This document shows positions 41,579 to 50,728 of a DNA stretch of 64,000 nucleotides, piece after piece. The stretch is from assembly GCF_018687895.1 (NCBI RefSeq), contig NZ_CP061307.1, positions 1,984,934 to 2,048,933 of the forward strand. The letters are read 5' to 3'. This DNA comes from Polynucleobacter sp. JS-JIR-II-50 (lineage in GTDB: Bacteria; Pseudomonadota; Gammaproteobacteria; Burkholderiales; Burkholderiaceae). The notes beneath the pieces were generated by a model. The model saw nothing but the letters and a program-made list of their open reading frames with translations, did not search any database and was not told the DNA's origin. The position numbers and the translations under genes were made by a program. Each line of letters opens with the position of its first letter. Within the stretch, counting starts at the first letter, position 1.

Positions 41579-42331
41579 ATGACTGAACGTATTGGGCTAT
41601 TTGCCGATCTCCACAGCAATTTAGAAGCTTTTGATGCCTGCATGGCTCGCGCCGAGGAACTTGGCGTTACTCGCATGGTGTTTCTAGGTGACCTCGTGGG
41701 CTATAACGCCGATCCCGTCGCACTGCTTGAACGCGTTGCCGCGCTCGTAGAAAACAAAAAAGCGATTGCCATTCTCGGCAATCATGATGAGGCCGTTTTT
41801 AAAGATAGCCGCAATCAAATGAACGCTAGTGCCAATGCTGCCATTGAGTGGACAAAATCTCAACTAAACAATGGCCATATAGAGTTCCTTAAAAATCTTC
41901 CGCTGATGGTTCAAGAAGAGCGGATTTGTTTTGTGCATGCCTCTGCTTACAATCCGGCCGAGTGGAATTACATCACCGACAGCATGAGTGCATGGCGTTG
42001 CGTGCAAAGCTCTGGGAAAAATTACACTTTTGTTGGTCATGCACATGAGCAAGCGCTTTTTTATCAAAGCGCTGTTGGGAAACTCATTCGATTTGCACCA
42101 CACCCCGGCGATGAAATTCCTGTGCTACCTCATCGCCAATGGGTCGGCGTTGTGGGCTCGCTTGGTCAACCCAGAGATGGCAATCCAGAAGCCTGCTTTG
42201 CCGTTTTTGAGCCCGCATCAGAAGCATTGACATTTCATCGCACACCCTACGACCACTACACTGCTGCAGAGAAAGTACGTCGCGCCGGCCTGCCAGAAGA
42301 TCTGGCAAACCGCCTCATCACTGGCAAATAA
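41579..42331 (+). CDS. Calcineurin-like metallophosphoesterase
   Basis: A 250-aa phosphoesterase of the type grouped with Ser/Thr phosphatases and diadenosine tetraphosphatases (COG0639-like). The metal site is complete: FADLHSN (D-x-H), FLGDLVGYNADP (GD), ILGNHDE (GNHD) and TFVGHAHEQAL (GH-x-H). It ends three bases before a protein kinase gene, so a kinase/phosphatase pair acting on common targets is plausible but not shown. Confidence 0.88.
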   Translation: MTERIGLFADLHSNLEAFDACMARAEELGVTRMVFLGDLVGYNADPVALLERVAALVENKKAIAILGNHDEAVFKDSRNQMNASANAAIEWTKSQLNNGHIEFLKNLPLMVQEERICFVHASAYNPAEWNYITDSMSAWRCVQSSGKNYTFVGHAHEQALFYQSAVGKLIRFAPHPGDEIPVLPHRQWVGVVGSLGQPRDGNPEACFAVFEPASEALTFHRTPYDHYTAAEKVRRAGLPEDLANRLITGK

Positions 42332-42334
42332 ATA

Positions 42335-43753
42335 ATGTCCATCAATACCGATATTGAAGCAGTAGACGATATATTTCAAGAAGGCAAAGTAGTAGATGGA
42401 TTTGTTTTAGGCAAGGAAGTTCACCGCGGCGGAATGGCTAGCCTTTTTTCAGCAACTAAAGAGGGAATAGATGTTCCTATTTTGCTGAAGATACCGCGTG
42501 TTGGTAGAGATCAACCAGTGGAGAGTTTGATCGGCTTTGAAACTGAACTCACTATCTTGCGCTCCCTAAAAAGTCCTTACGTTCCTCAATATTTAGGTTC
42601 GGGCAATATGGCCACGCGCCCTTATATTGCAATGGAAAGGGTTGACGGCCGCCCATTAGAGGACTACATAAAAGAAGGCAAAGTATTTACGATTGATGAC
42701 GTCGTACGTATTGGCGCAGATTTAGCGCAAGCTGTTCAATCACTGCACTCACAAGATGCCATTCACCTAGATGTAAAGCCTGAAAATGTTTTGATTGATG
42801 AGAAGGGCAAGTTAACACTCATTGATTTTGGTTTGTCGCACCACGCTCGATACCCAGACTTGCTTGCAGAAGAGATGCGCAAAGGTATCGGCTCTGCACC
42901 TTATATCTCTCCTGAACAAGTAGCCGGCATTCGCTCTGATTCGCGCAGCGATATTTTTTCTATTGGCGTGATCATGTACGAGCTGCTGACTGGCGAGCTG
43001 CCATTTGGTAACCCTCAAACAATGAGCGGCTTGCGGAAAAGGATGTGGGCAGAACCCTTTCCGCCACGCGCCATTCGCAGAGAAATTCCTCGCTGGTTAC
43101 AAGAGGTGGTGCTGAGATGTCTAGAGCCTCGCGCTGCAGATCGCTATCAAAGCGCTGCGCGTTTACGTCAAGTATTGCGAGACCCTGAGGGCGTTACGCT
43201 AACCGAACGCGCCGACCGCGTTGAGCCGCCTAGCTTTTGGGAAAACCTCAAAGGAATGTTCAAAGCGGCTGGTTACGAGCCCTCTCCTAGCCCTCGGCCC
43301 AGCATGGGCAACCTTGATGCGCCCCTCATGATTGCCGCAATAGATACACGTCAATCCGATGAAGCTCTGCGTGAGCGTATGCAACTCACAGCAAAGAATT
43401 TATTGCAGGCTTATCCTGAAAGTCGCCTAATTTGCCTAAGCACGATTGCCAGCACGCCAACGTATGAAGGCAATCACGAAAGTCAAACTGCTAGCGGTAT
43501 CGTGCGTGGCCACTTAGTACAGCTGATGGAGTGGGCTAAACCACTCAAATTACCACCCGAAAGAATTTCTTATCACGTACTTGAGGCGCTTGATCCTGCG
43601 TCGCGAATCGTTGAATTTGCCAAAGACAATGATGCATCCCTCATTTTGATCGGAGCATCACATAAGTTGCCTAATAAGGTGACGCCTTGGAGAACCTCAA
43701 TGACCAAAATCGTCGAAGAGGCTCCCTGTAGCGTTCACATTGTGCGCACTTAA
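42335..43753 (+). CDS. Serine/threonine protein kinase fused to a UspA-like domain
   Basis: A 472-aa fusion. The Hanks-type kinase occupies about residues 20-280: glycine loop near LGKEVHRGGMASLF, ATP-binding Lys52 (LLKIPR), catalytic loop HLDVKPEN (Asp146, Lys148, Asn151; the Arg of HRD is Leu, so a non-RD kinase), DFG at 164-166 and ISPEQVAG after it. A Pro-rich linker (PSPSPRPS) leads to a universal-stress-like domain (about 328-472) ending ILIGASHKLPNK and APCSVHIVRT. No transmembrane helix is seen, so it is likely cytoplasmic. Directly follows the phosphoesterase. Confidence 0.9.
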   Translation: MSINTDIEAVDDIFQEGKVVDGFVLGKEVHRGGMASLFSATKEGIDVPILLKIPRVGRDQPVESLIGFETELTILRSLKSPYVPQYLGSGNMATRPYIAMERVDGRPLEDYIKEGKVFTIDDVVRIGADLAQAVQSLHSQDAIHLDVKPENVLIDEKGKLTLIDFGLSHHARYPDLLAEEMRKGIGSAPYISPEQVAGIRSDSRSDIFSIGVIMYELLTGELPFGNPQTMSGLRKRMWAEPFPPRAIRREIPRWLQEVVLRCLEPRAADRYQSAARLRQVLRDPEGVTLTERADRVEPPSFWENLKGMFKAAGYEPSPSPRPSMGNLDAPLMIAAIDTRQSDEALRERMQLTAKNLLQAYPESRLICLSTIASTPTYEGNHESQTASGIVRGHLVQLMEWAKPLKLPPERISYHVLEALDPASRIVEFAKDNDASLILIGASHKLPNKVTPWRTSMTKIVEEAPCSVHIVRT

Positions 43754-43756
43754 TTC

Positions 43757-45085
43757 TCAGCGCATTTTGTCCTGCTTTTGATCTAAGATTAGTTCCGGCT
43801 CTTGTGCTTCAATCCAGTTATCGCGATTGAGGACGCTAGTTAGCTGCTTTTGGTCTAGCTCACCAGTCCACTTGGCAACCACAATCGTAGCCACGCCATT
43901 GCCAACTAAATTCGTCAGCGCTCGTGCTTCAGACATAAAGCGGTCGATACCCAAGATGATGGCCAAACCAGCAACCGGAACATCTCCGACAGCAGAAAGA
44001 GTAGCTGCCAAAACGATAAAGCCACTACCAGTAACGCCTGCTGCACCTTTAGACGTCAGCAATAGCACCAGCAAGAGTGTGACCTCCTGCATGAGTGTCA
44101 TTGGCGTATTGGTTGCTTGTGCGATAAATACTGCGGCCATTGTTAGATAAATAGAAGTGCCATCTAGGTTGAATGAATAACCCGTTGGAATAACGAGGCC
44201 AACACACGTTTTCTTGGCGCCCAACAGCTCCATTTTTTCCATCATACGTGGCAAGACGGATTCTGATGATGAAGTACCTAAAACAATTAACAACTCTTCT
44301 TTAATGTAGCGCACGAATTTAAAAATATTGAACCCATTAATTCGCGCGATGATTCCCAAAACAATAAATACAAATAGCAAGCAGGTTAAATAAAACGAGC
44401 CCATGAGCTTGCCCAATGAGAACAAAGAGCCAATGCCATATTTACCAATGGTGAATGACATTGCGCCAAATGCGCCAATAGGTGCGAACTTCATAATCAC
44501 ACCAATCATGTCAAAGAGAACATGGGATGTTTTTTCAATTAAGTCAAACACCATCGTTCCGCGACCGCCGAACTTATGCAATGCAAATCCAAACAAGATT
44601 GCAATAAAAAGGACCTGCAAAATTTCACCCTTAGCAAATGCATCAACCGCGCTGCTCGGGATAATATTCATTAAGAAATCCGTAGTGGTGCCCATTTTTC
44701 CGGGCCCGGTATACGCAGCAATTCCTTTGGTATCTAAGCTTGCAGGATCGATGTTCATGCCAGCGCCAGGCTGAAGCACATTCACCACAACCAAGCCGAC
44801 CATCAAAGCAATAGTGCTCACAATCTCAAAGTACAACAGTGCTAGTCCACCAGTTTTGCCAACCTTCTTCATGTCTTCCATGCCAGCAATACCCAAAACT
44901 ACCGTACAAAAAATAATGGGGGCAATTAACATCTTGATGCCTTTAATGAAGGCATCCCCAAATGGCTTCATTTCTGTACCCAAGCTTGGGTAAAAATGGC
45001 CCAGTAAAACACCAATTACAACCGCTGTAAGTACTTGAAAATAAAGGATTTTATAGATTGGTGGTTTTTTTAATGTAACGGTCAT
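43757..45085 (-). CDS. dctA: C4-dicarboxylate/H+ (Na+) symporter DctA
   Basis: A dicarboxylate/amino acid:cation symporter (DAACS), 442 aa from ATG 45085 ([18 protein letters not shown]), which has GGA about nine bases upstream; the open frame extends 34 codons more without family support. [41 protein letters not shown] (the re-entrant serine-rich loop HP1), [17 protein letters not shown] and the HP2 [11 protein letters not shown] are diagnostic. The pattern fits DctA (succinate, fumarate, malate) better than GltP, but the substrate is not proven. Confidence 0.92.
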   Translation of the reverse strand: MTVTLKKPPIYKILYFQVLTAVVIGVLLGHFYPSLGTEMKPFGDAFIKGIKMLIAPIIFCTVVLGIAGMEDMKKVGKTGGLALLYFEIVSTIALMVGLVVVNVLQPGAGMNIDPASLDTKGIAAYTGPGKMGTTTDFLMNIIPSSAVDAFAKGEILQVLFIAILFGFALHKFGGRGTMVFDLIEKTSHVLFDMIGVIMKFAPIGAFGAMSFTIGKYGIGSLFSLGKLMGSFYLTCLLFVFIVLGIIARINGFNIFKFVRYIKEELLIVLGTSSSESVLPRMMEKMELLGAKKTCVGLVIPTGYSFNLDGTSIYLTMAAVFIAQATNTPMTLMQEVTLLLVLLLTSKGAAGVTGSGFIVLAATLSAVGDVPVAGLAIILGIDRFMSEARALTNLVGNGVATIVVAKWTGELDQKQLTSVLNRDNWIEAQEPELILDQKQDKMR

Positions 45086-45185
45086 TTGGTCATCCTTTAT
45101 TAAAATATGTGCTGGCTTTTTTATTTCGTCTGCCCCCATATTAACTCCAGGCCAATAATTGGCCCCAATACCGGATAATGCAAGC

Positions 45186-45923
45186 ATGGAAGAAAAAGTA
45201 CGCGTCTCAAAATTACTCTCCGAGCTTGGTCTTTGCTCCCGCCGTGAAGCGGATTCATATATTGAGCAAGGTTTAGTAACAGTAGATGGCGAAGTGGTTA
45301 ACGAATTAGGCGTTCGCGCCTTCCGTCATCAAAAAATTGAATTGCAATCCGGGGCTAAAGCACAGCAAGCCTCTCGCATTACTGTCATCCTGAATAAACC
45401 CGTTGGCTATATTTCTCACTATGACGACGAGCAGGAATATCAACCAGCCGCCTCTTTGATTACCCCTGAAAATTACTTTGCCAGTCCGCTTGATAAAGGC
45501 AGAAGCCCTCGCTTCAATACTAAAGGACTGGCGCCGGCTGGCAGGCTGGATATTGACTCCACTGGCATGCTGGTTCTCACTCAAGATGGTCGTATTGCGA
45601 AATTATTGATCGGGGAAAATAGCCCCGTTGAAAAAGAATATTTAGTGCGCGTAGAGGGAGCCCTCTCTTTCGAAGATTTGGATCGCCTAAAACATGGCCT
45701 CTCTCTTGATGGTGTAGAACTCAAGCCTGCACAGGTAAGCTGGCAGAATGAAGATCAGCTTCGCTTTGTGTTGCGCGAAGGGCGTAAGCGCCAAATTCGT
45801 CGGATGTGTGAGATGGTGGGCCTCAAAGTGATAGGCCTCAAACGCGTCAGAATGGGTCGCATCTCATTGGGACCGCTTCCTCCCGGGCAATGGCGCTACG
45901 TAGGGGCTCATGAGCAGTTCTGA
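45186..45923 (+). CDS. RsuA/RluB/RluF-family pseudouridine synthase
   Basis: A 245-aa enzyme from ATG 45186 ([23 protein letters not shown]); an ATG nine codons upstream is less typical. An N-terminal S4 RNA-binding domain (about 5-60) precedes the catalytic domain with [34 protein letters not shown] (catalytic Asp in GRLD) and [27 protein letters not shown]. Such enzymes modify single uridines in 23S or 16S rRNA, with RluF as a close type. The site cannot be assigned from motifs. Confidence 0.9.
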   Translation: MEEKVRVSKLLSELGLCSRREADSYIEQGLVTVDGEVVNELGVRAFRHQKIELQSGAKAQQASRITVILNKPVGYISHYDDEQEYQPAASLITPENYFASPLDKGRSPRFNTKGLAPAGRLDIDSTGMLVLTQDGRIAKLLIGENSPVEKEYLVRVEGALSFEDLDRLKHGLSLDGVELKPAQVSWQNEDQLRFVLREGRKRQIRRMCEMVGLKVIGLKRVRMGRISLGPLPPGQWRYVGAHEQF

Positions 45924-45939
45924 AGTGCATTGGCACGCT

Positions 45940-45945
45940 TATAAT
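45940..45945 (+). promoter_or_regulatory. Consensus -10 box upstream of prfC
   Basis: A perfect TATAAT lies in the 37-base gap before prfC. Initiation about seven bases downstream would give a message with fewer than ten bases before the first ATT codon of the prfC frame. No good -35 is evident. Confidence 0.4.
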
Positions 45946-45960
45946 TGCCTCCGAACCTAG

Positions 45961-47610
45961 ATTACTCAACGCAGAATTACCATCGAAACTCTTACCTCCA
46001 GCACTCCAGGCGCAGAAGTACTTAGACGTCGCAGCTTTGCGATCATCTCTCACCCAGATGCGGGCAAAACTACGCTTACAGAAAAGTTATTACTGTATGC
46101 GGGGGCTATTCAGATCGCAGGAAGTGTTAAAGCGCGCAAAGCTAGCCGTCATGCAACATCTGACTGGATGGAAATTGAAAAGCAGCGCGGCATCTCCGTA
46201 GCAAGCTCGGTGATGCAGATGGAATACCGCGATTGCATCATTAATCTATTAGATACACCAGGTCACCAAGACTTCTCAGAGGATACATACCGCGTGTTGA
46301 CTGCGGTTGACTCTGCTCTCATGGTGATTGATGCGGCAAATGGTGTTGAATCTCAAACATTACGCTTGCTTGAAGTTTGCCGTGCGCGCAATACACCTAT
46401 CGTGACATTCATTAATAAGATGGACCGCGAAGTTAAGCCTCCAATGGAATTAATGGATGAGATTGAAACCGCACTTGGCATAGAGGTAGTACCCTTCACT
46501 TGGCCAGTTGGCATGGGCAAATCCTTTGCTGGTGTGATTGATATAGCCAATGCTCGTATGCGCATGTTTAAAGCAGGCGAAGATCGCGTGACCGAAGACT
46601 CACATGCAGTGGTTGCCATAAATGACCCAGCCCTTAAAGAGCGCCTAGGCACAGACCTAGAAAACGCCTTGGCAGAAGTAGATCTCATCAAAGAAGCAAT
46701 GCCTGCATTTGATCTCGAAGCCTTTCTAGCCGGCCGGCAGTCACCAGTCTTCTTTGGCTCGGCCATCAATAACTTTGGTGTGCGCGAGATTCTCAATACA
46801 TTAGTAGAACTCGCACCGTCGCCAGGCTCACGCAAAGCCTTGCAACGCGAGGTCAGCCCTGCTGAGAACAAATTCTCAGCTGTTGTGTTCAAGATTCAGG
46901 CGAACATGGATCCCGCACATCGTGACCGTGTGGCTTTTTTACGCATCTGTTCTGGCCATTTTCAGCGCGGCATGAAACTCAAGATTTGTCGCAACGGCAA
47001 AGAAGTACGAACCAACAATGCGCTATCTTTCTTATCCCAAAGACGTGATATTTTGGATGAGGCTTTTCCGGGTGACATCATTGGCTTGCCAAATCATGGC
47101 TTGCTGCGCTTAGGCGATACCTTAACCGAAGGTGAGCAATTGCAATTTACGGGGCTCCCATTCTTTGCACCAGAAATTTTCCGCATGGTTGAGTCTGCCG
47201 ATCCCTTGCGCTCCAAACAATTGCGTACCGGACTGATGCAGCTGGGAGAAGAAGGCGCCATTCAGGTCTTTAGGCCAATGGCAGGGGGTACGATGCTGCT
47301 TGGCGCTTTTGGTCAACTTCAATTTGAGGTGGTAAGCCATCGACTGCAAACCGAATATGGCGCAGAAGTACGGCTTCTACCTGCACGCTATAGTTTGGCT
47401 CGTTGGGTTAGCTCAGATGACCCTGTTGCCCTGAAAAAATTTACCCAAGAAAACATCCATCGCATGGCAGAAGACGTGGTGGGCGCATCTGTTTTCTTGG
47501 CATCACATAAATCAGAGCTAGATGTTGCCCAACAACGTTGGGAGTCCATTCAATTCCACGCGCTTAGAGAGCATGCCGGCTTAATTTATCAATCCGATTT
47601 GGCAGGCTAA
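45961..47610 (+). CDS. prfC: Peptide chain release factor 3 (no ATG/GTG/TTG start; probable ATT start)
   Basis: A translational GTPase that recycles RF1/RF2. EVLRRRSFAIISHPDAGKTTLTEKLLLYAG is the G1 region, followed by SDWMEIEKQRGISV, LLDTPGHQDF (G3) and TFINKMDRE (G4); the C-terminus is normal. The frame is closed upstream by TAG at 45958-45960. Between it and the conserved G1 motif there is no ATG, GTG, TTG or CTG: candidates are ATT 45961, ATT 45976 and ATC 45982. The first canonical ATG (46168) would delete the P-loop. I annotate from 45961 (549 aa; E. coli 529). Confidence 0.88.
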   Translation: MTQRRITIETLTSSTPGAEVLRRRSFAIISHPDAGKTTLTEKLLLYAGAIQIAGSVKARKASRHATSDWMEIEKQRGISVASSVMQMEYRDCIINLLDTPGHQDFSEDTYRVLTAVDSALMVIDAANGVESQTLRLLEVCRARNTPIVTFINKMDREVKPPMELMDEIETALGIEVVPFTWPVGMGKSFAGVIDIANARMRMFKAGEDRVTEDSHAVVAINDPALKERLGTDLENALAEVDLIKEAMPAFDLEAFLAGRQSPVFFGSAINNFGVREILNTLVELAPSPGSRKALQREVSPAENKFSAVVFKIQANMDPAHRDRVAFLRICSGHFQRGMKLKICRNGKEVRTNNALSFLSQRRDILDEAFPGDIIGLPNHGLLRLGDTLTEGEQLQFTGLPFFAPEIFRMVESADPLRSKQLRTGLMQLGEEGAIQVFRPMAGGTMLLGAFGQLQFEVVSHRLQTEYGAEVRLLPARYSLARWVSSDDPVALKKFTQENIHRMAEDVVGASVFLASHKSELDVAQQRWESIQFHALREHAGLIYQSDLAG

Positions 47611-47632
47611 TTCGCCTGGCCGTTGTAATAAC

Positions 47633-47878
47633 TTAGCGTGCTGTTTTGCAATCAAAGACAGAAACCAACTGCGTATCACTACTTCTGAACGAGGCAACCT
47701 TGCCGTACTGCGCACAATAGGCGCTAGCCTTCTGAGTTAATTGCTCAATTGATTCACTGCTACTGTTTAGAAAAGTAACGTGATTTGCATCGGATGCATC
47801 GGTGTATACCGCAGCACATGCTGCCAGCATAGACATGCAACATATGCTCAAGAGGGAATATTTTATCAATGCATTCAT
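47633..47878 (-). CDS. Small lipoprotein, hypothetical
   Basis: An 81-aa protein from ATG 47878, preceded by AAGGATC; an ATG eleven codons earlier would overlap the next gene. An N-terminal signal with lipobox LAAC gives a mature lipoprotein of about 60 residues with three further Cys (YCAQYG, VFDCKTAR), two of which could form a disulfide. SSSESIEQLTQKASAYCAQYG resembles small outer-membrane lipoproteins annotated only as hypothetical. Function unknown. Confidence 0.75.
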   Translation of the reverse strand: MNALIKYSLLSICCMSMLAACAAVYTDASDANHVTFLNSSSESIEQLTQKASAYCAQYGKVASFRSSDTQLVSVFDCKTAR

Positions 47879-47900
47879 ACAAAGATCCTTGATAGGTAAT

Positions 47901-48137
47901 TTAAGATTCATGAGATCTTAGTTTTTCTATAACGGCCGCAGTGATATTGCTAGCAAGCGGCTTGTATATCAAAATGCCGGCAATCGCAACCGGGTAAGCC
48001 ACCAACCATACCCCAAACCAAGCCCCAAAGAAATTTTCTGCAAAACCTATGCGCGCAAATGTAGTTGCAAGCGTAATGCTTAAAGACATCAAGCACCCCA
48101 TGATTAAAGCAAATATAAGGTTTTGTATCTGAATCAT
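47901..48137 (-). CDS. DUF2798 family small membrane protein
   Basis: A 78-aa protein with two hydrophobic helices: IFALIMGCLMSLSITLATTFARIGF and FFGAWFGVWLVAYPVAIAGILIY, the DUF2798 pattern of a helix-turn-helix integral membrane protein. It overlaps the DUF486 gene by 4 bases. No function is known for the family. Confidence 0.82.
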   Translation of the reverse strand: MIQIQNLIFALIMGCLMSLSITLATTFARIGFAENFFGAWFGVWLVAYPVAIAGILIYKPLASNITAAVIEKLRSHES

Positions 48138-48493
48138 GATCTAAACATAAAGTAGACGGCGCCCAATAAACAAAATCCCGCCCAGATGTAATCGGTTTTA
48201 AATGGCTCGCCCATGTAAAAAACAGCAAATGGAACAAATACACTGAGAGTAATCACTTCTTGGGCAATCTTGAGTTGTCCCAGACTAAAGAACTGATAGC
48301 CTATTCGATTAGCCGGAACCTGCAAGGCATACTCGAATAAAGCAATCGCCCAGCTAACTAAAACTGCAATCCACCATGGCTTGGCCGATAAGTTTTTTAG
48401 GTGCGCATACCAAGCGAACGTCATAAATACATTGGATAGTGCTAATAGGCCAATGAAGCTAATTGGGCTATTGAATATAGATAGATTGATCAT
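48134..48493 (-). CDS. DUF486 family membrane protein
   Basis: A 119-aa protein with four predicted membrane segments. LLALSNVFMTFAWYAHLKNL, WIAVLVSWAIALFEYALQVPANRIGY and LKIAQEVITLSVFVPFAVFYMGE are the DUF486 signatures; the family is related to small drug/metabolite transporters. Translationally coupled to the DUF2798 gene. Function unknown. Confidence 0.88.
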   Translation of the reverse strand: MINLSIFNSPISFIGLLALSNVFMTFAWYAHLKNLSAKPWWIAVLVSWAIALFEYALQVPANRIGYQFFSLGQLKIAQEVITLSVFVPFAVFYMGEPFKTDYIWAGFCLLGAVYFMFRS

Positions 48494-48621
48494 GACTACA
48501 TCATAGCTTCTAGGCTTGTTAACTGTTATTCTGGACTGTGATCACTATTGTGCGCCCTAGACAGGGGAATCTCTTGCAAAAGTCTTTGAGATTCATCATT
48601 CCATTACTCTAGGAAAACTCC

Positions 48622-48804
48622 ATGGCTGTAGGCCAAAATCAAAGAACCAGAAAAAATGACTCTATGCTCACTAAAACAGGAAAAGCGCGCTTAGGCCCCC
48701 TGAATACCACCCAACTTAATAAGTTACTAGAATCGAGCACCAAACCCAAAGAGAAAAGCAAAATCTTGCGTGCACTCAGCAAACACAAAGTTGTTGCCGC
48801 ATAA
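48622..48804 (+). CDS. Small basic protein, hypothetical
   Basis: A 60-aa, lysine/threonine-rich, cysteine-free protein (KTGKARLGPLNTTQLNKLLESSTKPKEK, then HKVVAA). AGGA lies eight bases before the ATG and a strong terminator follows directly, so it looks like a real one-gene unit. A 7-bp inverted repeat (GAATCTC/GAGATTC, 48567-48594) lies in its leader. The composition suggests nucleic-acid or ribosome binding, but I do not recognise the family. Confidence 0.7.
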   Translation: MAVGQNQRTRKNDSMLTKTGKARLGPLNTTQLNKLLESSTKPKEKSKILRALSKHKVVAA

Positions 48805-48837
48805 TTAAAAAGCCCCGTTTAACCGGGGCTTTTTAAT
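48804..48837. terminator. Rho-independent terminator
   Basis: ATTAAAAAGCCCCG and CGGGGCTTTTTAAT form a long stem around TTTAAC, with A and U runs on either side, so it can act on the small basic protein gene (rightward) and on the converging EamA gene. Confidence 0.92.
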
Positions 48838-48856
48838 TTCATGGTTACAAATAACA

Positions 48857-49729
48857 CTACGCTCTTTTTACCAGCATTCTTTTCCCAAGGATGACGGTAG
48901 ACACAACCAACATAGCAAAGATTAAATTCATTACCGTGAGTGAATCGCCCAACAAAACGCTTGCTGCAACTAGAGTGCAAAACGGCTGAATTAATTGCAC
49001 TTGACTGACACGTGCAATACCGCCAATCGCAAGGCCCTCATACCAAAAGAAGAAGCCAAGAAACATGGGAAATAAACTCAGATAGACAAAGCTAGTCCAG
49101 GCCACAACACCCGCATGAATATATTCAGGGCTGTAGGTGAGCCAACTCATCACAATGTTCAGCGGCAAGGAAATGACCAAGGCCCAAGAAATAACAGCGC
49201 GAGGATTCATATTTCTGGAGAGTTCGCCGCCCTCTACATAGCCAATGCATGCGCTGATCCCACCCAACACCAAAAGACCATCAATATACGTAAAGCTGCC
49301 GGAGCTTTTCAATAGAGCGTACAAAATGACCAAGCCCGCACCCAACAAAGACACTAGCCAGAATCCTAAGGAAGGGCGCTCTTTAAAGCGCAGCACTCCA
49401 ATAACGGTTGTAGCAAGCGGCATCATCCCTAAAATCACTGCGCCATGTGAGGACGAACCTTGAGTCATGGCAACGGTGGTAAATATGGGAAAGCCAAATA
49501 CAACGCCCAAGGCGATGACGACAAATTTCACGAAATCTACCTTGCTAGGTGCACCCTCTTTTTTGTAAGCAAGATAGGCGAGTGCAACTAGTCCTGCCAA
49601 AGTTGCTCTACCGAAAGCAATGAAATAAGGGTTAAAGCTTAAAACGGCAATCTTACTTACTGGTAGCGTTAAGCTAAAAATTAGAATGCCGACAAAACCA
49701 ATCAGCATTCCCTTGCTTTCTTTATTCAC
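48857..49729 (-). CDS. EamA/DMT superfamily transporter
   Basis: A 290-aa inner-membrane protein with ten hydrophobic segments in two EamA repeats: first KGMLIGFVGILIFSLTLPVSKIAVLSFNPYFIAFGRATLAGLVAL, second SRNMNPRAVISWALVISLPLNIVMSW. QVQLIQPFCTLVAASVLLGDSLTV is the usual end of the second repeat. Substrate unknown; members export amino acids or metabolites. Confidence 0.9.
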   Translation of the reverse strand: MNKESKGMLIGFVGILIFSLTLPVSKIAVLSFNPYFIAFGRATLAGLVALAYLAYKKEGAPSKVDFVKFVVIALGVVFGFPIFTTVAMTQGSSSHGAVILGMMPLATTVIGVLRFKERPSLGFWLVSLLGAGLVILYALLKSSGSFTYIDGLLVLGGISACIGYVEGGELSRNMNPRAVISWALVISLPLNIVMSWLTYSPEYIHAGVVAWTSFVYLSLFPMFLGFFFWYEGLAIGGIARVSQVQLIQPFCTLVAASVLLGDSLTVMNLIFAMLVVSTVILGKRMLVKRA

Positions 49730-49806
49730 TATCGCCCTTTGTCTTATGTTGTATTAATTGTATTAACAATCATCATGGCGTGGGCTGTAATATGTAAGTG
49801 CTCCAT

Positions 49807-50310
49807 ATGAAACTCAATGCCTATATTCAAGCCATCTATCTAGCAGCATCTGCTGGGACCCAGATGCTATCTGTCAGCACTGCTAAAGCCATGGCTGGTA
49901 TTGGCCTTGAAGGCGACCGTTATGCGCTAGGCACGGGTGCCTATTCGGCCATTGAGCCAACTAAAGTGCGTCATATCAGCATCATTGCCGTATCTGGAAT
50001 CAATACAGCCAATGACTGGTTAACAGCTGGTGATGAGCCTACTTTTGACGGCCCTGAAACACGCCGCAATATTGTGCTTGCAGGCATTGCGGCTTCCGAA
50101 CTCAATGCCCTTGTAGGCAAACCATTTCAGATCGGCAGCATTCAACTACTCGGCACAGAACTATGCACCCCCTGCGAGAGACCGGCGCAATTACTGAGTA
50201 GGCTAAGCTTCATGGACGCATTCGAAGGGCGTGGCGGTATTCGAGCTGAGATTTTAAATTCCGGGGCCCTCACTGTGGGTGATAAGCTATTTATCGGGAA
50301 TGAGGGGTGA
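49807..50310 (+). CDS. MOSC domain-containing protein
   Basis: A 167-aa MOSC (molybdenum cofactor sulfurase C-terminal) domain. KAMAGIGLEGDRYALGTGAYS is the GLEGDR motif, ETRRNIVLAGI the RRNI motif, and LCTPCERP holds the conserved cysteine; GRGGIRAEILNSGALTVGD completes the domain. A GTG three codons upstream is an alternative start. It is followed one base later by a GNAT gene. Substrate unknown, though the cysteine fits sulfur or molybdenum cofactor chemistry. Confidence 0.88.
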   Translation: MKLNAYIQAIYLAASAGTQMLSVSTAKAMAGIGLEGDRYALGTGAYSAIEPTKVRHISIIAVSGINTANDWLTAGDEPTFDGPETRRNIVLAGIAASELNALVGKPFQIGSIQLLGTELCTPCERPAQLLSRLSFMDAFEGRGGIRAEILNSGALTVGDKLFIGNEG

Positions 50311-50311
50311 C

Positions 50312-50707
50312 ATGATTCAATACCGCGACAACGCCATTATTAGCGCAGAACAAGCCATAGACTTATACAAGCGCTCGACTCTTGGAGAGCGCCGCCCCAT
50401 TCATAACGTTCAAACATTTGAGGACATGCTCAAGAACGCCAATCTCACTATTACCGCTTGGAACGGCGAAGCTTTGGTGGGCATTTCTCGCTCTCTGACT
50501 GACTTCTCTTATGTAGCCTATCTTGCGGATTTAGCCGTTGATGAAAAATATCAACGCTCTGGCATCGGCAAGCAACTAATTGAGGAAACCAAGCTACGTC
50601 TTGGTCCTGAATGCATGATTGTGCTTTTAGCAGCACCCAAGGCGAATGAATATTACGAGCATATTGGCTTTGAACACAATCCGCGCGCCTGGACTCTCAA
50701 AAAGTAA
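50312..50707 (+). CDS. GNAT family N-acetyltransferase
   Basis: A 131-aa acetyltransferase from ATG 50312, with GAGG upstream. LADLAVDEKYQRSGIGKQLIEETK is the acetyl-CoA motif A (Q-x-x-G-x-G), and ANEYYEHIGFEHNPRAW the C-terminal motif B. The start lies one base past the MOSC stop, indicating translational coupling. Substrate unknown. Confidence 0.9.
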   Translation: MIQYRDNAIISAEQAIDLYKRSTLGERRPIHNVQTFEDMLKNANLTITAWNGEALVGISRSLTDFSYVAYLADLAVDEKYQRSGIGKQLIEETKLRLGPECMIVLLAAPKANEYYEHIGFEHNPRAWTLKK

Positions 50708-50728
50708 TTCCGTCTTTATCATTGCCAT

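Noticed and set aside
46353..46892. 179-codon leftward frame opposite prfC
   Set aside because: Antisense shadow of the conserved RF3 GTPase domain; no independent motif.
46168..47610. prfC starting at the first ATG (46168)
   Set aside because: This would remove the P-loop (SHPDAGKTT) that is intact in the same frame upstream; RF3 cannot function without it.
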